34,835 bases of DNA from an uncultured beta proteobacterium (GCA_903869595.1 CAIPZV010000027.1:1-34835); one strand, 5' to 3'. Positions 1-7,797 are shown, numbered from the stretch's first letter. The notes: a model not told the origin generated them from the letters alone. Program-made: numbers and translations.

Positions 1-1
1 C

Positions 2-229
2 GACGTGATGGGCGACGAGCCGATCTGGGTCGATGGCAATGTGGTGGGCTGGGTCACCTCGGGCGGCTTTGGCCACTATGTGAACCAATCGCTAGCGCAA
101 GGCTATATTCCCACCGAATGCTTTAAGCCGGATATGGCTCTAGAGATTGAAATCCTAGGCGAGCGCCGTCCGGCCCGCCTGCAAATGGACCCGCCGTTTG
201 ACCCCGAAGCCAAGCGCATGCGCATGTAA
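2..229 (+). CDS. C-terminal fragment of a GcvT-domain FAD oxidoreductase (dimethylglycine dehydrogenase-like), 5' end outside window
   Basis: The reading frame is open from the left edge and ends at TAA 227-229, giving the last 75 residues of a protein. The segment resembles the C-terminal barrel of the glycine-cleavage T protein as found at the end of dimethylglycine/sarcosine dehydrogenases: a V-x-G-x-V-x-S-G-G-F-G-H pattern, then a G-Y-I-P stretch, then an E-I-L-G-E-R-x-P-A-R strand. In that family this folate-binding half accepts the methyl group released by the N-terminal FAD domain as methylene-THF. It ends 12 bases before soxB on the same strand, so it is probably co-transcribed with it. 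That fits sequential demethylation of dimethylglycine and then sarcosine. The FAD domain is not visible, so the substrate is inferred. Confidence 0.75.
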   Translation, partial: DVMGDEPIWVDGNVVGWVTSGGFGHYVNQSLAQGYIPTECFKPDMALEIEILGERRPARLQMDPPFDPEAKRMRM

Positions 230-241
230 GGAGCCCACCCG

Positions 242-1498
242 ATGACGCACTACTCGGCCTGGTCGCTGCTACGCAACGCCCTTGGCGGCCATAAACACTG
301 GGACCGCGCGTGGCGCGACCCCGAGCCGCGTAAAAGCTATGACGTCATCATCATCGGCGGTGGCGGTCACGGTCTGGCTACGGCCTATTACCTGGCTAAA
401 AACCACGGCATCAAAAACATTGCGGTGCTGGAAAAAGGCTATATCGGCTCGGGCAACGCGGGGCGCAATACCACCATCGTGCGCTCCAACTACATGATGC
501 AAGACAACACGGCGTTTTACGAGCACTCCATGTCTTTGTGGCGCGGTATGTCGCAAGAGCTGAATTACAACGTCATGTTCTCGCCGCGCGGTTATTTATT
601 CGTCACCATGTCGCCCAGCGGGCACGATGCGCAAATCCGCCGCGCCAACACCATGCGCCTGAACGGCATTCGCGCCGACATCTTGACGCGCGAAGACGTG
701 ATGAAAGAAGCGCCTTACCTGGACTTTTCTGACGAAGCGCGCTTCCCTATCTACGGCGCTATGCTGCAACCGGACGCCGGCACAGCGCGCCACGACGCCG
801 TGGTCTGGGGCTACGCCCGCGCGGCCAATGCGCTGGGCGTGGACATCATCCAAAACTGCGAAGTGCGCGACTTTGAATGGTCGGGCGAACGCATTACCGG
901 CGTACACACTTCGCGCGGCACCATCAGCGCGGGCAAAGTGGGTATGGCGGTGGCGGGCAACACCTCGCCCTTGGCGCAAAAGGCGGGGCTGCAATTGCCT
1001 ATCGACAGCCATGTGCTGCAAGCCTATGTGACCGAGTCCATCAAACCCATCGTCAACCATGTGGTGGTCTGGTCGGCCTCGTATTTTTATTTCTCGCAAT
1101 CCGACAAAGGCGGCCTGGTGTTTGGCGGCCATATCGACCGCTACAACTCCTATGCCCAGCGCGGCAATTTGGCCAATGTGAGCGAAGTCACCCAAGCCCT
1201 GGTCAGCGCCATGCCTAGCGCGGCGCGTCTGCGCGTGCTGCGCCACTGGGGCGGCATCATGGACATGACGCCCGACGGCAGCCCCATCATCACCAAAACC
1301 CAGGTCGATGGGCTTTACCTGAACACGGGTTGGTGCTACGGCGGCTTCAAAGCGACACCAGCCTCAGGCTGGTGTTTTGCGCACACGATTGCCAACGACG
1401 TGCCGCATGCCTACAACGCCGGCTTTACGCTAGACCGCTTTGCCCAGGGCCGCTACATCGACGAAGCGGGCACTGGCCCTTACAACCATTTGCAATAG
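242..1498 (+). CDS. soxB: Sarcosine oxidase beta subunit
   Basis: The 418-residue product matches the usual length of the beta subunit of heterotetrameric sarcosine oxidase, the flavin subunit that oxidises sarcosine to glycine and formaldehyde/methylene-THF. An N-terminal Rossmann dinucleotide fold is visible at residues 34-60 (YDVIIIGGGGHGLA) followed by an acidic strand end at LEKG. The R-N-T-T-I-V-R-S-N-Y block at about 75-84 is typical of the DAAO superfamily. H184, in TARHDAVVWG, lies where the family carries its covalent-FMN histidine (assignment from family knowledge). The C-terminal GWCYGGFKATPASG block closes the FAD site. The start has AAGGAG 229-234 upstream of ATG 242. It is first of the soxB-D-A-G set, with soxD 16 bases downstream. 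Confidence 0.95.
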   Translation: MTHYSAWSLLRNALGGHKHWDRAWRDPEPRKSYDVIIIGGGGHGLATAYYLAKNHGIKNIAVLEKGYIGSGNAGRNTTIVRSNYMMQDNTAFYEHSMSLWRGMSQELNYNVMFSPRGYLFVTMSPSGHDAQIRRANTMRLNGIRADILTREDVMKEAPYLDFSDEARFPIYGAMLQPDAGTARHDAVVWGYARAANALGVDIIQNCEVRDFEWSGERITGVHTSRGTISAGKVGMAVAGNTSPLAQKAGLQLPIDSHVLQAYVTESIKPIVNHVVVWSASYFYFSQSDKGGLVFGGHIDRYNSYAQRGNLANVSEVTQALVSAMPSAARLRVLRHWGGIMDMTPDGSPIITKTQVDGLYLNTGWCYGGFKATPASGWCFAHTIANDVPHAYNAGFTLDRFAQGRYIDEAGTGPYNHLQ

Positions 1499-1514
1499 AA
1501 AGGGCAGACACACC

Positions 1515-1784
1515 ATGCTACGCATCGCCTGCCCCTACTGCGGCACCCGCGACCACGAAGAGTTCAGCTACTTCGGGGACGCCACCCAAGCCTACCCCGA
1601 CCTGGGCGTGGAACACCACGACGCCTGGGTTAACACCGTCTATACCCGCCCCAACCCGCGCGGCATCCACAGCGAGTTTTGGCAGCACACCCTGGGCTGC
1701 CGCCGCTGGCTGGTGGTCAAGCGCCACACGGTGACGCACGACATCGAATCGGTGGTGCCCGCCGCGCAAAGGACGCTGCCATGA
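1515..1784 (+). CDS. soxD: Sarcosine oxidase delta subunit
   Basis: This 89-residue protein has the hallmarks of the small zinc-binding delta subunit: CPYC at residues 6-9, and H58 and C62 in WQHTLGC, which correspond to the family's Cys2-His-Cys zinc site. The conserved G-T-R-D-x-x-E-F-x-Y-x-G-D-A and P-N-P-R-G blocks are present. The start is ATG 1515, which gives the normal family length. A more upstream ATG in frame would overlap soxB and add unrelated residues. The stop codon overlaps the soxA start as ATGA (1781-1784), so the two genes are translationally coupled. The delta subunit has no known catalytic role and is structural within the alpha-beta-gamma-delta complex. Confidence 0.95.
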   Translation: MLRIACPYCGTRDHEEFSYFGDATQAYPDLGVEHHDAWVNTVYTRPNPRGIHSEFWQHTLGCRRWLVVKRHTVTHDIESVVPAAQRTLP

Positions 1785-4700
1785 ACGCGCCGCAAACAGC
1801 CCAAGGCGGCAAACAGCGCATCGCCAGCGGTGGCCGCATCGACCGCAGCAAACCCATCACCTTCACCTTAGACGGTTCGCCCTACCAAGGCTTTGCAGGT
1901 GACACCCTGGCCTCTACCCTGCTGGCGCACAACGTGCATTTGGTCGGCCGGTCTTTCAAATACCACCGGCCACGCGGCATATTGGGCTCTGGCGTAGAAG
2001 AGCCCAATGCCTTGTTCACCCTGGGCGACGGCGGCACCCGCGAGCCCAATATCGCCGCCACCACTACCGAGCTAGAACAAGGCCTGCGCGCCCGCACGCA
2101 AAACGCCTGGCCTTCGGTGAGCCTGGATTTCATGGCCATCAACTCCCTGCTCTCGCCGGTGTTTGTGGCCGGGTTTTATTACAAAACCTTTATGGGCCCG
2201 ACGCGCAAGGCCTGGATGTTTTACGAACACTTCATCCGCAAAGCCGCAGGCATGGGTGCATCGGTAGCGGACTTTGACATCCACCGCTACGACTACCACA
2301 ACGACTATGCCGATGTGCTGGTGATCGGCTCGGGCGCTTCCGGTCTGGCCGCCGCGCTGCAAGCGGCGCGTGCCGGTGCAGAGGTGATGTTGGTAGAGCA
2401 AGACTTTGAACTCGGCGGCGCACTGCTCAACTGCCCCGCCGCCAGCGCGCAAGCGCAGTGGCTGACGCATATGCTGCAAGAAATCCAAGCCACGGGCCGT
2501 GTGCGCATGCTCGCGCGCAGCACCGCTTTTGGTATTTACGACGGCAACACGGTAGGCGTGATCGAGCGCAGCGCGCCCGGCGTGGCCGACCCCGCGTTTG
2601 GCGTACCCCGCCAGCGCATGCGCACGGTGCGCGCTAATGCCATCGTCATGGCCTGCGGCGCCATCGAGCGGCCCTTGGTGTTTGGCGGTAACGACAAACC
2701 AGCCGTGATGCTCAGCAGCGCAGTCGGCGCCTATGTCAACCGCTACGCGGTAGCACCGGGCCGACGCGCGCTGTTTTGCGTGAACAACGACGCGGCCTAT
2801 GCCGATGCTATTTCTCTCGCGCAGTCTGGCGCGCAGGTGCAACTGGTCGATCTGCGGCCCACTACCGCCCCGGCGCTGCTCACTGCGGCTAACAGCGTGG
2901 GCATTACCGTTCACCACGGCAGCGCTATCACACAAGTGAGCGGCTTTCAGCGCGCCAACACCGTGCGCATCGAAGGCTTTGACAGCAACACAGGCCGCGT
3001 GATGGGCGGCGCAGCGCACCACGAGGTGGACTTGGTCGCCATGTCCGGCGGCTGGACGCCGACGGTCCACCTGAGCTCCCACCGCAACGTCAAACCGGTG
3101 TACCGCAGCGACATTGCCTGCTTTGTGCCCGGCGCATTTGACCGCGCGCAGTTTGGCGCGGGCAGCATGGTGGGCGAACAAAGCTGGGACGGCGCTATTG
3201 CGTCCGGCTGGGCGGCGGGCGCGCAAGCGGCTGGTGTGCTCAGCCTGCACAGCAGCGGCGATGCGCCCACGCTGCAAGACGGCTTTGGCATGGCTTTTGT
3301 GCCAGCCGGGCCGCTGCGCTCAGACTCGTCCGGCGGCAAGTTGTTTGTTGATTTTCAGCATGACGTGACGGTGGACGATGTAGAGCTGGCGCACCGCGAA
3401 GGCTACGTTTCGGTAGAGCACCTCAAGCGCTACACCACGCTGGGCATGGGCACGGACCAGGGCAAGACCTCTAACCTTAATGGCATGGGCGTCATGGCCA
3501 CTGCGCGCGGCCTGGATGTGTCGCTGGCAGGCACCACCACCTTTAGGCCGCCCTACACCCCGGCGGCGCTGGGCGCGCTGGCCGGGCGCAATGTGCGCGG
3601 CCACTTCCAGCCCGAGCGGCTTACCGCCATGCACGACTGGCATCTGGCCCACGGCGGCGTCAAGATGGAAGCGGGCTACTGGCTGCGCCCGCTTTGGTAC
3701 CGCACGCACGGCGCCACCTTGTCTGAGGCTTACAAAACGGAGATGGAGTTTGTGCGCGAAGGCGTGGGCATGGCCGACACGTCTACTTTGGGCAAGATTG
3801 ACGTGCAAGGCCCGGACGCCGCCGAGTTTTTGGACCGGGTGTATGTGAACGGCTATTCCAAACTGGCCATAGGCAAAGCGCGCTACGGCTTTATGCTGCG
3901 CGAGGACGGCATCGTCATGGACGACGGCACCACCACGCGCATCAGCGAAACCCAGTTTTTCATGACCACCACCACCGCGCAAGCGGCCAAGGTGATGAGC
4001 CATCTGGAGTTTTTGCTGCAAGTGGTGTGGCCCGAATTGCGCGTGACGGTGGCTTCCGTCACCGACCAATGGGCGGCCATGAGTATTGCCGGGCCGCGCA
4101 CGCGCGAGGTGCTGCAAGCAGCCTTTCCGCACCTAGACTTTGCCGACGCCGCCCTGCCCTTTATGGGCTTGTTGGATACCCACGGAAAAGGCCCATTAGA
4201 AGGCGTGGCGCTGCGCATATTGCGCCTGACTTTTTCGGGCGAACTGGCTTTTGAGATCTTTGTGCCCACGCACCACGGCCTGGCGGTGTGGGAACACCTA
4301 ATGGAAGCGGGCAAGCCCTGGCAACTGCGGCCCTATGGGCTGGAAGCGCTGGGCTCGCTGCGTATCGAAAAAGGCCATGTGGTCGGCTCGGAGATGGATG
4401 GCCGCACTACGCTGGGCGATATGGGCGCAGGCCGCATGGCCAGCCAGACCAAAGACTTTTGGGGCAAGGCGCTCAGCCACAGCCCGCATTTGCAAAAGCC
4501 AGACCGCCCCACGCTGGTCGGCCTGGAAGCCGTGGACCCGGCGCAGCCGCCGAGCAATGGCGCTATCTTGTTCTTTGCCGATGACGCGATACGCGGCCAC
4601 GGGCGCGGCCATGTCACCTCCACCACCTTTAGCAAAACCGTAGGCAAGGCCATCGCCCTGGGCCTGCTGCAAGGCGGCACCGCGCATGTGGGCCAAGAAG

Positions 4701-4795
4701 TGGTGGCCGCATCGCCAGCCACCGGCCGCCAATACCGGCTGCGTGTGGTCGAGCCCTGCTTTATCGACCCGCAAGGAGTGCGTTACCGTGTCTGA
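1781..4795 (+). CDS. soxA: Sarcosine oxidase alpha subunit
   Basis: The 1004-residue product is full length for the alpha subunit. Residues about 20-105 form the ferredoxin-like (Fer2_4) N-terminal domain with SFKYHRPRG. A Rossmann NAD-binding fold follows at about 175-200 (DVLVIGSGASGLAAA). A second nucleotide-binding segment and the SoxA middle region follow. From about residue 616 there is a GcvT-type folate domain that starts in the AMHDWHLAHGG/GYWLRPLWY block and runs to the C terminus. In the family this subunit holds NAD+ and the tetrahydrofolate site that captures formaldehyde. ATG 1781 overlaps the soxD stop (ATGA) and is preferred over an in-frame ATG inside soxD. The stop overlaps the soxG start by 8 bases. 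Confidence 0.96.
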   Translation: MNAPQTAQGGKQRIASGGRIDRSKPITFTLDGSPYQGFAGDTLASTLLAHNVHLVGRSFKYHRPRGILGSGVEEPNALFTLGDGGTREPNIAATTTELEQGLRARTQNAWPSVSLDFMAINSLLSPVFVAGFYYKTFMGPTRKAWMFYEHFIRKAAGMGASVADFDIHRYDYHNDYADVLVIGSGASGLAAALQAARAGAEVMLVEQDFELGGALLNCPAASAQAQWLTHMLQEIQATGRVRMLARSTAFGIYDGNTVGVIERSAPGVADPAFGVPRQRMRTVRANAIVMACGAIERPLVFGGNDKPAVMLSSAVGAYVNRYAVAPGRRALFCVNNDAAYADAISLAQSGAQVQLVDLRPTTAPALLTAANSVGITVHHGSAITQVSGFQRANTVRIEGFDSNTGRVMGGAAHHEVDLVAMSGGWTPTVHLSSHRNVKPVYRSDIACFVPGAFDRAQFGAGSMVGEQSWDGAIASGWAAGAQAAGVLSLHSSGDAPTLQDGFGMAFVPAGPLRSDSSGGKLFVDFQHDVTVDDVELAHREGYVSVEHLKRYTTLGMGTDQGKTSNLNGMGVMATARGLDVSLAGTTTFRPPYTPAALGALAGRNVRGHFQPERLTAMHDWHLAHGGVKMEAGYWLRPLWYRTHGATLSEAYKTEMEFVREGVGMADTSTLGKIDVQGPDAAEFLDRVYVNGYSKLAIGKARYGFMLREDGIVMDDGTTTRISETQFFMTTTTAQAAKVMSHLEFLLQVVWPELRVTVASVTDQWAAMSIAGPRTREVLQAAFPHLDFADAALPFMGLLDTHGKGPLEGVALRILRLTFSGELAFEIFVPTHHGLAVWEHLMEAGKPWQLRPYGLEALGSLRIEKGHVVGSEMDGRTTLGDMGAGRMASQTKDFWGKALSHSPHLQKPDRPTLVGLEAVDPAQPPSNGAILFFADDAIRGHGRGHVTSTTFSKTVGKAIALGLLQGGTAHVGQEVVAASPATGRQYRLRVVEPCFIDPQGVRYRV

Positions 4796-5384
4796 TTTCA
4801 TCGCCACCCCCGCCACCCGCAGCCAGCCCACGCGCAGCGGCCAACTGCAAGTGCATTTGCGCGTGCAAAAACTCTCCAAGCTGACGCAAATCAGCACCTG
4901 GTCTAGCAGCATAGGCGCGCTCAGCAGCGCGCTGCACCGCGCCCTGGACTGCGAAGTACCACTGCACACCGGCCAACTGGTGCCCTGCACGCTGGGTACG
5001 CTCATGCGCAGCGGCCCGTTTGAGTTTTTGTTAGTGGGTGACGCCGACCAGGCCCCTAGCGACCGCGTGGCCCTGCTGCGCCATCACATCAGCGCCGACA
5101 TAGGCTCCGTGCTGGACCTGAGCCACGCCCGCGTGCGCGTCAGCGTGCATGGCGACAAAGCGGTAGAGGCACTGTCCAAACTCTATGCCCTGGACTTTCG
5201 GCCCGCCGCCTTCGCGCCCAACAGTTTTGCCCTGACCGGCCACCACCACATCCCCTGCTTGCTGCACCGCTTGGATGCGCAGCACTTTCATGCTTACTAC
5301 TTCACTACCTATGCACGCGGGCAGATTGACTTGCTGGCCGATGCGGCGCTGGAGTTTGGGGTGGATGTGACGCAGGCGGGCTAG
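4788..5384 (+). CDS. soxG: Sarcosine oxidase gamma subunit
   Basis: This 198-residue protein is the gamma subunit, a GcvT-like small subunit that contacts the folate domain of SoxA. The conserved C-terminal signatures are an H-x-R-V-R-V-S-V-H-G-like strand, FAPNSFALTGHHHIPCLLHR and FHAYYFTTYARG. The start is GTG 4788: AGGAG at 4775-4779 lies 8 bases upstream, the GTG overlaps the soxA stop, and the encoded MSDFIATPATRS is a plausible N terminus. No ATG fits better. The last ~270 bases are duplicated at 6211-6484. The operon ends here and meets a convergent toxin-antitoxin module 60 bases downstream. Confidence 0.93.
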   Translation: MSDFIATPATRSQPTRSGQLQVHLRVQKLSKLTQISTWSSSIGALSSALHRALDCEVPLHTGQLVPCTLGTLMRSGPFEFLLVGDADQAPSDRVALLRHHISADIGSVLDLSHARVRVSVHGDKAVEALSKLYALDFRPAAFAPNSFALTGHHHIPCLLHRLDAQHFHAYYFTTYARGQIDLLADAALEFGVDVTQAG

Positions 5385-5415
5385 GCGCCCGCCGCGCTAG
5401 CGCATCGCAGATCGC

Positions 5416-5437
5416 GCGGCTTCAACTAAAAAGCCGC
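5416..5437. terminator. Inverted repeat between convergent soxG and the antitoxin gene
   Basis: GCGGCTT (5416-5422) and AAGCCGC (5431-5437) form a 7-bp stem around an 8-base loop. A second overlapping palindrome, AGCCGC-T-GCGGCT, lies at 5432-5444. The position between two convergent genes suits a shared terminator, but there is no good T tract on either strand, so intrinsic termination is uncertain. Confidence 0.35.
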
Positions 5438-5443
5438 TGCGGC

Positions 5444-5749
5444 TCATGCCCGGTCCTTGGCCAGTTGGACTTTCAGCTCAAAACCTAATGCCTTCATCAC
5501 CTTGAACAAGGTGTCGGTGCTTGGCGCGCGCTCACCTGACAGGCTTTTGTACAAACTTTCGCGCGACAAGCCGGTGTCGCGGGCCAATTGCGTCATGCCA
5601 CGGGCGCGGGCAATGTCGCCCAGCGCAGCGGCCAGTTCGGCGGGGTCGCCTTCCGCAAGCACCTGGCCTAGGTACTCGGCAACGTCCTCTTCAGAACCCA
5701 GGTAATTGGCCATATCGAAAGGCCGGGTCTTGATCGTATTTGCGCTCAT
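5444..5749 (-). CDS. Helix-turn-helix antitoxin of the HI1420 family
   Basis: The 101-residue protein contains the family signature of the HI1420-type antidote: an AEYL-x-x-x-L-x-EGDP segment at about 24-37, then AALGDIARARGMTQLARDTG and LSRESLYKSLSGER, which form the helix-turn-helix, then T-L-F-K-V-M-K-A-L-G. It should neutralise the upstream toxin and bind the operon's operator. The start ATG 5749 follows AAGGAG in the minus strand. An in-frame upstream extension overlaps the toxin gene and is not antitoxin-like. The ATG overlaps, as ATGA, with the stop codon that the toxin frame would reach if its internal amber codon were read through. Confidence 0.9.
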   Translation of the reverse strand: MSANTIKTRPFDMANYLGSEEDVAEYLGQVLAEGDPAELAAALGDIARARGMTQLARDTGLSRESLYKSLSGERAPSTDTLFKVMKALGFELKVQLAKDRA

Positions 5750-5796
5750 ATCTTTGGCTCCTTCGCCATAGTAATAGCTTTTGCAATATCTACAGG

Positions 5797-6042
5797 CTAT
5801 GTGGACTTGTCTCCGCCGCCAAGCATCACGGTCAATACGTTGCCACGCTGCAGGTAGTACATCCGCCAACCAGGTCCAAAAAACTCCCGCATCTCCCACA
5901 CACCCTCGCCCACCGGTTTGACATCGCCTAGGTTGCTGCGCATGGCTTTCCCCAAGCGTCTGCGCAGTCGAATACGGGTCGCACGGTCTCGCAAACTGTT
6001 GACCCACTCTATAAAAGCCTCAGTTTCTAAAACCGTAAACAT
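5797..6042 (-). CDS. RelE/HigB-like toxin (HI1419 family), C-terminally truncated by an amber codon
   Basis: The 81 residues match the HI1419 (RelE/HigB-superfamily) killer protein: an early F-x-x-W block, a central R-L-R-R-R-L-G-K segment, NLGDVKPVGEGVWEMREFFGPG, an R-M-Y-Y strand and the late LGGGDKST. Family members normally continue with a short helix of the type x-x-D-I-x-K-A-x-x-x-A. Here TAG (5797-5799) follows GDKST, but the same frame continues as PVDIAKAITMAKEPKI to a TGA at 5746-5748, exactly overlapping the antitoxin ATG as ATGA. The ancestral gene therefore ran 5746-6042 (about 98 residues). The present gene lacks the last helix unless the amber codon is suppressed or is a sequencing error. 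Confidence 0.85.
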   Translation of the reverse strand: MFTVLETEAFIEWVNSLRDRATRIRLRRRLGKAMRSNLGDVKPVGEGVWEMREFFGPGWRMYYLQRGNVLTVMLGGGDKST

Positions 6043-6051
6043 CAGTCGATT

Positions 6052-6067
6052 GTAGCCAAAAGGCTAC
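6052..6067. promoter_or_regulatory. Perfect palindrome, candidate autoregulatory operator of the toxin-antitoxin operon
   Basis: GTAGCCAAAAGGCTAC is a perfect 6-bp inverted repeat around AAAA, starting 10 bases upstream of the toxin ATG (6040-6042, minus strand). A TACAAT hexamer at one edge (minus strand, 6054-6049) could serve as a -10 element. Type II antitoxins with HTH domains usually bind palindromes in this place. The binding itself is inferred. Confidence 0.5.
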
Positions 6068-6097
6068 GAAATATCCCTTGCAACTTCACCGCAACCC

Positions 6098-6140
6098 AAA
6101 AAAATACCCACGCAACCCGGCTTTCACCGGCCTGCGTGGG
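6098..6140 (-). terminator. Hairpin plus T tract, candidate intrinsic terminator reading leftward
   Basis: CCCACGCA (6107-6114) pairs perfectly with TGCGTGGG (6133-6140), with a further CCGG/CCGG pairing inside. On the minus strand the stem is followed by TATTTTTTT (6106-6098), a good intrinsic terminator shape. It stands just upstream of the toxin promoter, so it would shield the toxin-antitoxin operon from leftward read-through. No minus-strand gene is visible to its right. Confidence 0.5.
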
Positions 6141-6210
6141 CAGTTTCTGCCTTGGCAAGGGACGCTTAGTCCGCGCTAAAGCCCACCAAGTCTGCTACTG
6201 GGCGGCGCAC

Positions 6211-6484
6211 TTTGCTGCACCTAAGCCACGCCCGCGTACGCGTCAGCGTGCATGGCGACAAAGCGGTAGAGGCCCTGTCCAAACTCTATGCCCTGGACTT
6301 TCGGCCCGCCGCCTTCGCGCCCAACAGTTTTGCCCTGACCGGCCACCACCACATCCCCTGCCTGCTGCACCGCTTGGATGCGCAGCACTTTCATGCTTAC
6401 TACTTCACTACCTATGCGCGCGGCCGAATAGATTTGCCGGCCGATGCGGCGCTGGAGTTTGGGGTGACGCTGATTCAAGCCTGA
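6211..6484 (+). pseudogene. Partial second copy of the soxG 3' end
   Basis: This stretch repeats the last third of soxG (about 5110-5384). Between AGCCACGCCC and GGAGTTTGGGGT the two copies differ at roughly ten of about 235 bases by eye, and the encoded block from SHARVRVSVHGDKAVEAL to ALEFGV is nearly the same. The copy has no 5' two-thirds and no plausible start or Shine-Dalgarno. The sequence before 6211 is unrelated to soxG, and the last four residues before TGA (TLIQA versus DVTQAG) also diverge. It cannot give a functional gamma subunit. The differences suggest it came from a paralogous sox locus or an older duplication that has drifted. Confidence 0.85.
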
Positions 6485-6954
6485 AGGCTGCTTGGCAGCG
6501 TGCCATCGTCCGCGCTAAGTTCAAACTATTTCTCTTCAGTAGAAGTACTTTTCTAAAATTTTTTAATATTTAGTTAATAATTACGTTTATGGTAATGTTT
6601 TTTTACCTAAAGGAAATGCATGCCAAATCATGGTCAGCGCTTTTTTCGTACAACCCAAACTCCAGCCACCCAGCACCTGCCATGGCGCACATTGAGTCTT
6701 AGGCGAAGCCGAACATCAAACCCACGCCCTTGCTTTGTGAGGCGATCCCTTGCGTTGCGTCACGATCTACCTAGCGCCAGAAAATTCTGCGATCCCGTAT
6801 TGAGGGTTTGTACTGAGGCCGTAGGCAATATTGCACTGACTATAATGACGTCCACATCCGCCCCTTGGAAGTACGCCCTCCCACCTATTCCGGGAGTGTG
6901 CAGAAACCCTGGGGCTTTCTCATTTCTGGCCCTTGTTGTTTTCGGGTTGAGGCC
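6485..6954. other. Intergenic stretch without a convincing gene
   Basis: About 470 bases separate the soxG fragment from the NYN gene. The first part (6530-6605) is very AT-rich, with a GGTAA...TTACC hairpin (6591-6608). A TATAAT at 6841-6846 could be a -10 element for the NYN gene, but no well-placed -35 is visible. A 112-codon frame from ATG 6620 with AAAGGA upstream was judged not to be a real protein because of its composition. Confidence 0.4.
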
Positions 6955-7797
6955 ATGAGCGCCGGGCCTATTGCCATCCTCATTGACGGCGCTTACTTTC
7001 TACGGCGCCTGCCAAAGCTGGTTGCGCCCAAGCGTTGCGATACACCCCAAGACATCGTTAACTGGCTACGCATACTATGCCGCAAGCACGTCACTGCGCT
7101 TAGGCACATCTCCAACGCCGACCGCAAAACCTGGCATCAACACGTCTATCGCATTTTTTACTACGACGCCGTGCCATACCAGGGCACGGGACACCACCCC
7201 CTTCTGAATCGGCAAATCAACTACCAATATTCTGATACCGCCGCCAGGCGCAACGCCATCTTTGATCTGCTTCGTCAACAGCGCAAATTCGCTCTGCGCC
7301 TGGGAAAAATTAGCCGGGATGCCAACTGGTCCATAGACAACCGCTGGACTAAAAATGTTTTGAAATCACGTCAGTGGGTAGAGGCACTCAGCGGCCTGCC
7401 GTCGGACAACGACGTGGGTGATAAGGGCGCTACCTTGACACTCAACTCCGAGCAGGTTCGCGATCTTGCGCGCATGCGTGACTTTTGGGCCGGCCTTGAA
7501 CCCGGCGCGATAACGCCAGGGTTTAAGCAAAAAGGGGTTGATATGCGCATTGGCGTGGACATCGCAAGTATCACCTTAAAGAAACAAGCCAGCACCATTG
7601 TGCTGGTGTCTGGCGACAGCGACTTTGTACCCGCGGCCAAACTGGCGCGCCGCGAAGGCATGGAGTTCATTTTGGATCCCTTATGGCAATCGGTAAATAA
7701 CGATTTGTTTGAACACATCGACGGCCTGCAGTCAGGGCTAAATCGCCCCGCCCGCCACGACACCGATACAACCGCAACTCTTTCCAAAGGACCCTAA
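6955..7797 (+). CDS. NYN-domain protein (PIN-like RNase fold, LabA/DUF88 type)
   Basis: The 280-residue product opens with AILIDGAYF (D11), the first strand and catalytic aspartate of NYN domains. The core ends with VDMRIGVDIASI (D202) and IVLVSGDSDFVPAAKLARREG (D221, D223), giving the acidic cluster that coordinates metal in this PIN-like nuclease fold. It therefore probably cleaves RNA, but its substrate is unknown. The insert between the first and second strands (residues 30-195) is long and rich in basic residues. ATG 6955 was chosen because it places the first strand near the N terminus. An in-frame ATG at 6865 would add 30 residues with no family match. It lies in an accessory region with toxin-antitoxin and methyltransferase remnants. 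Confidence 0.8.
   Translation: MSAGPIAILIDGAYFLRRLPKLVAPKRCDTPQDIVNWLRILCRKHVTALRHISNADRKTWHQHVYRIFYYDAVPYQGTGHHPLLNRQINYQYSDTAARRNAIFDLLRQQRKFALRLGKISRDANWSIDNRWTKNVLKSRQWVEALSGLPSDNDVGDKGATLTLNSEQVRDLARMRDFWAGLEPGAITPGFKQKGVDMRIGVDIASITLKKQASTIVLVSGDSDFVPAAKLARREGMEFILDPLWQSVNNDLFEHIDGLQSGLNRPARHDTDTTATLSKGP

Noticed and set aside
2072..3277. 401-codon minus-strand frame opposite soxA
   Set aside because: It is a shadow of high-GC codon usage in soxA; the product is Ala/His/Arg-rich and has no domain character.
6620..6958. 112-codon plus-strand frame with a good Shine-Dalgarno before the NYN gene
   Set aside because: The translation has no recognisable motif, is Arg/Pro/Ser-rich like an out-of-frame reading, and overlaps the NYN start; a chance AAAGGA is the only support.
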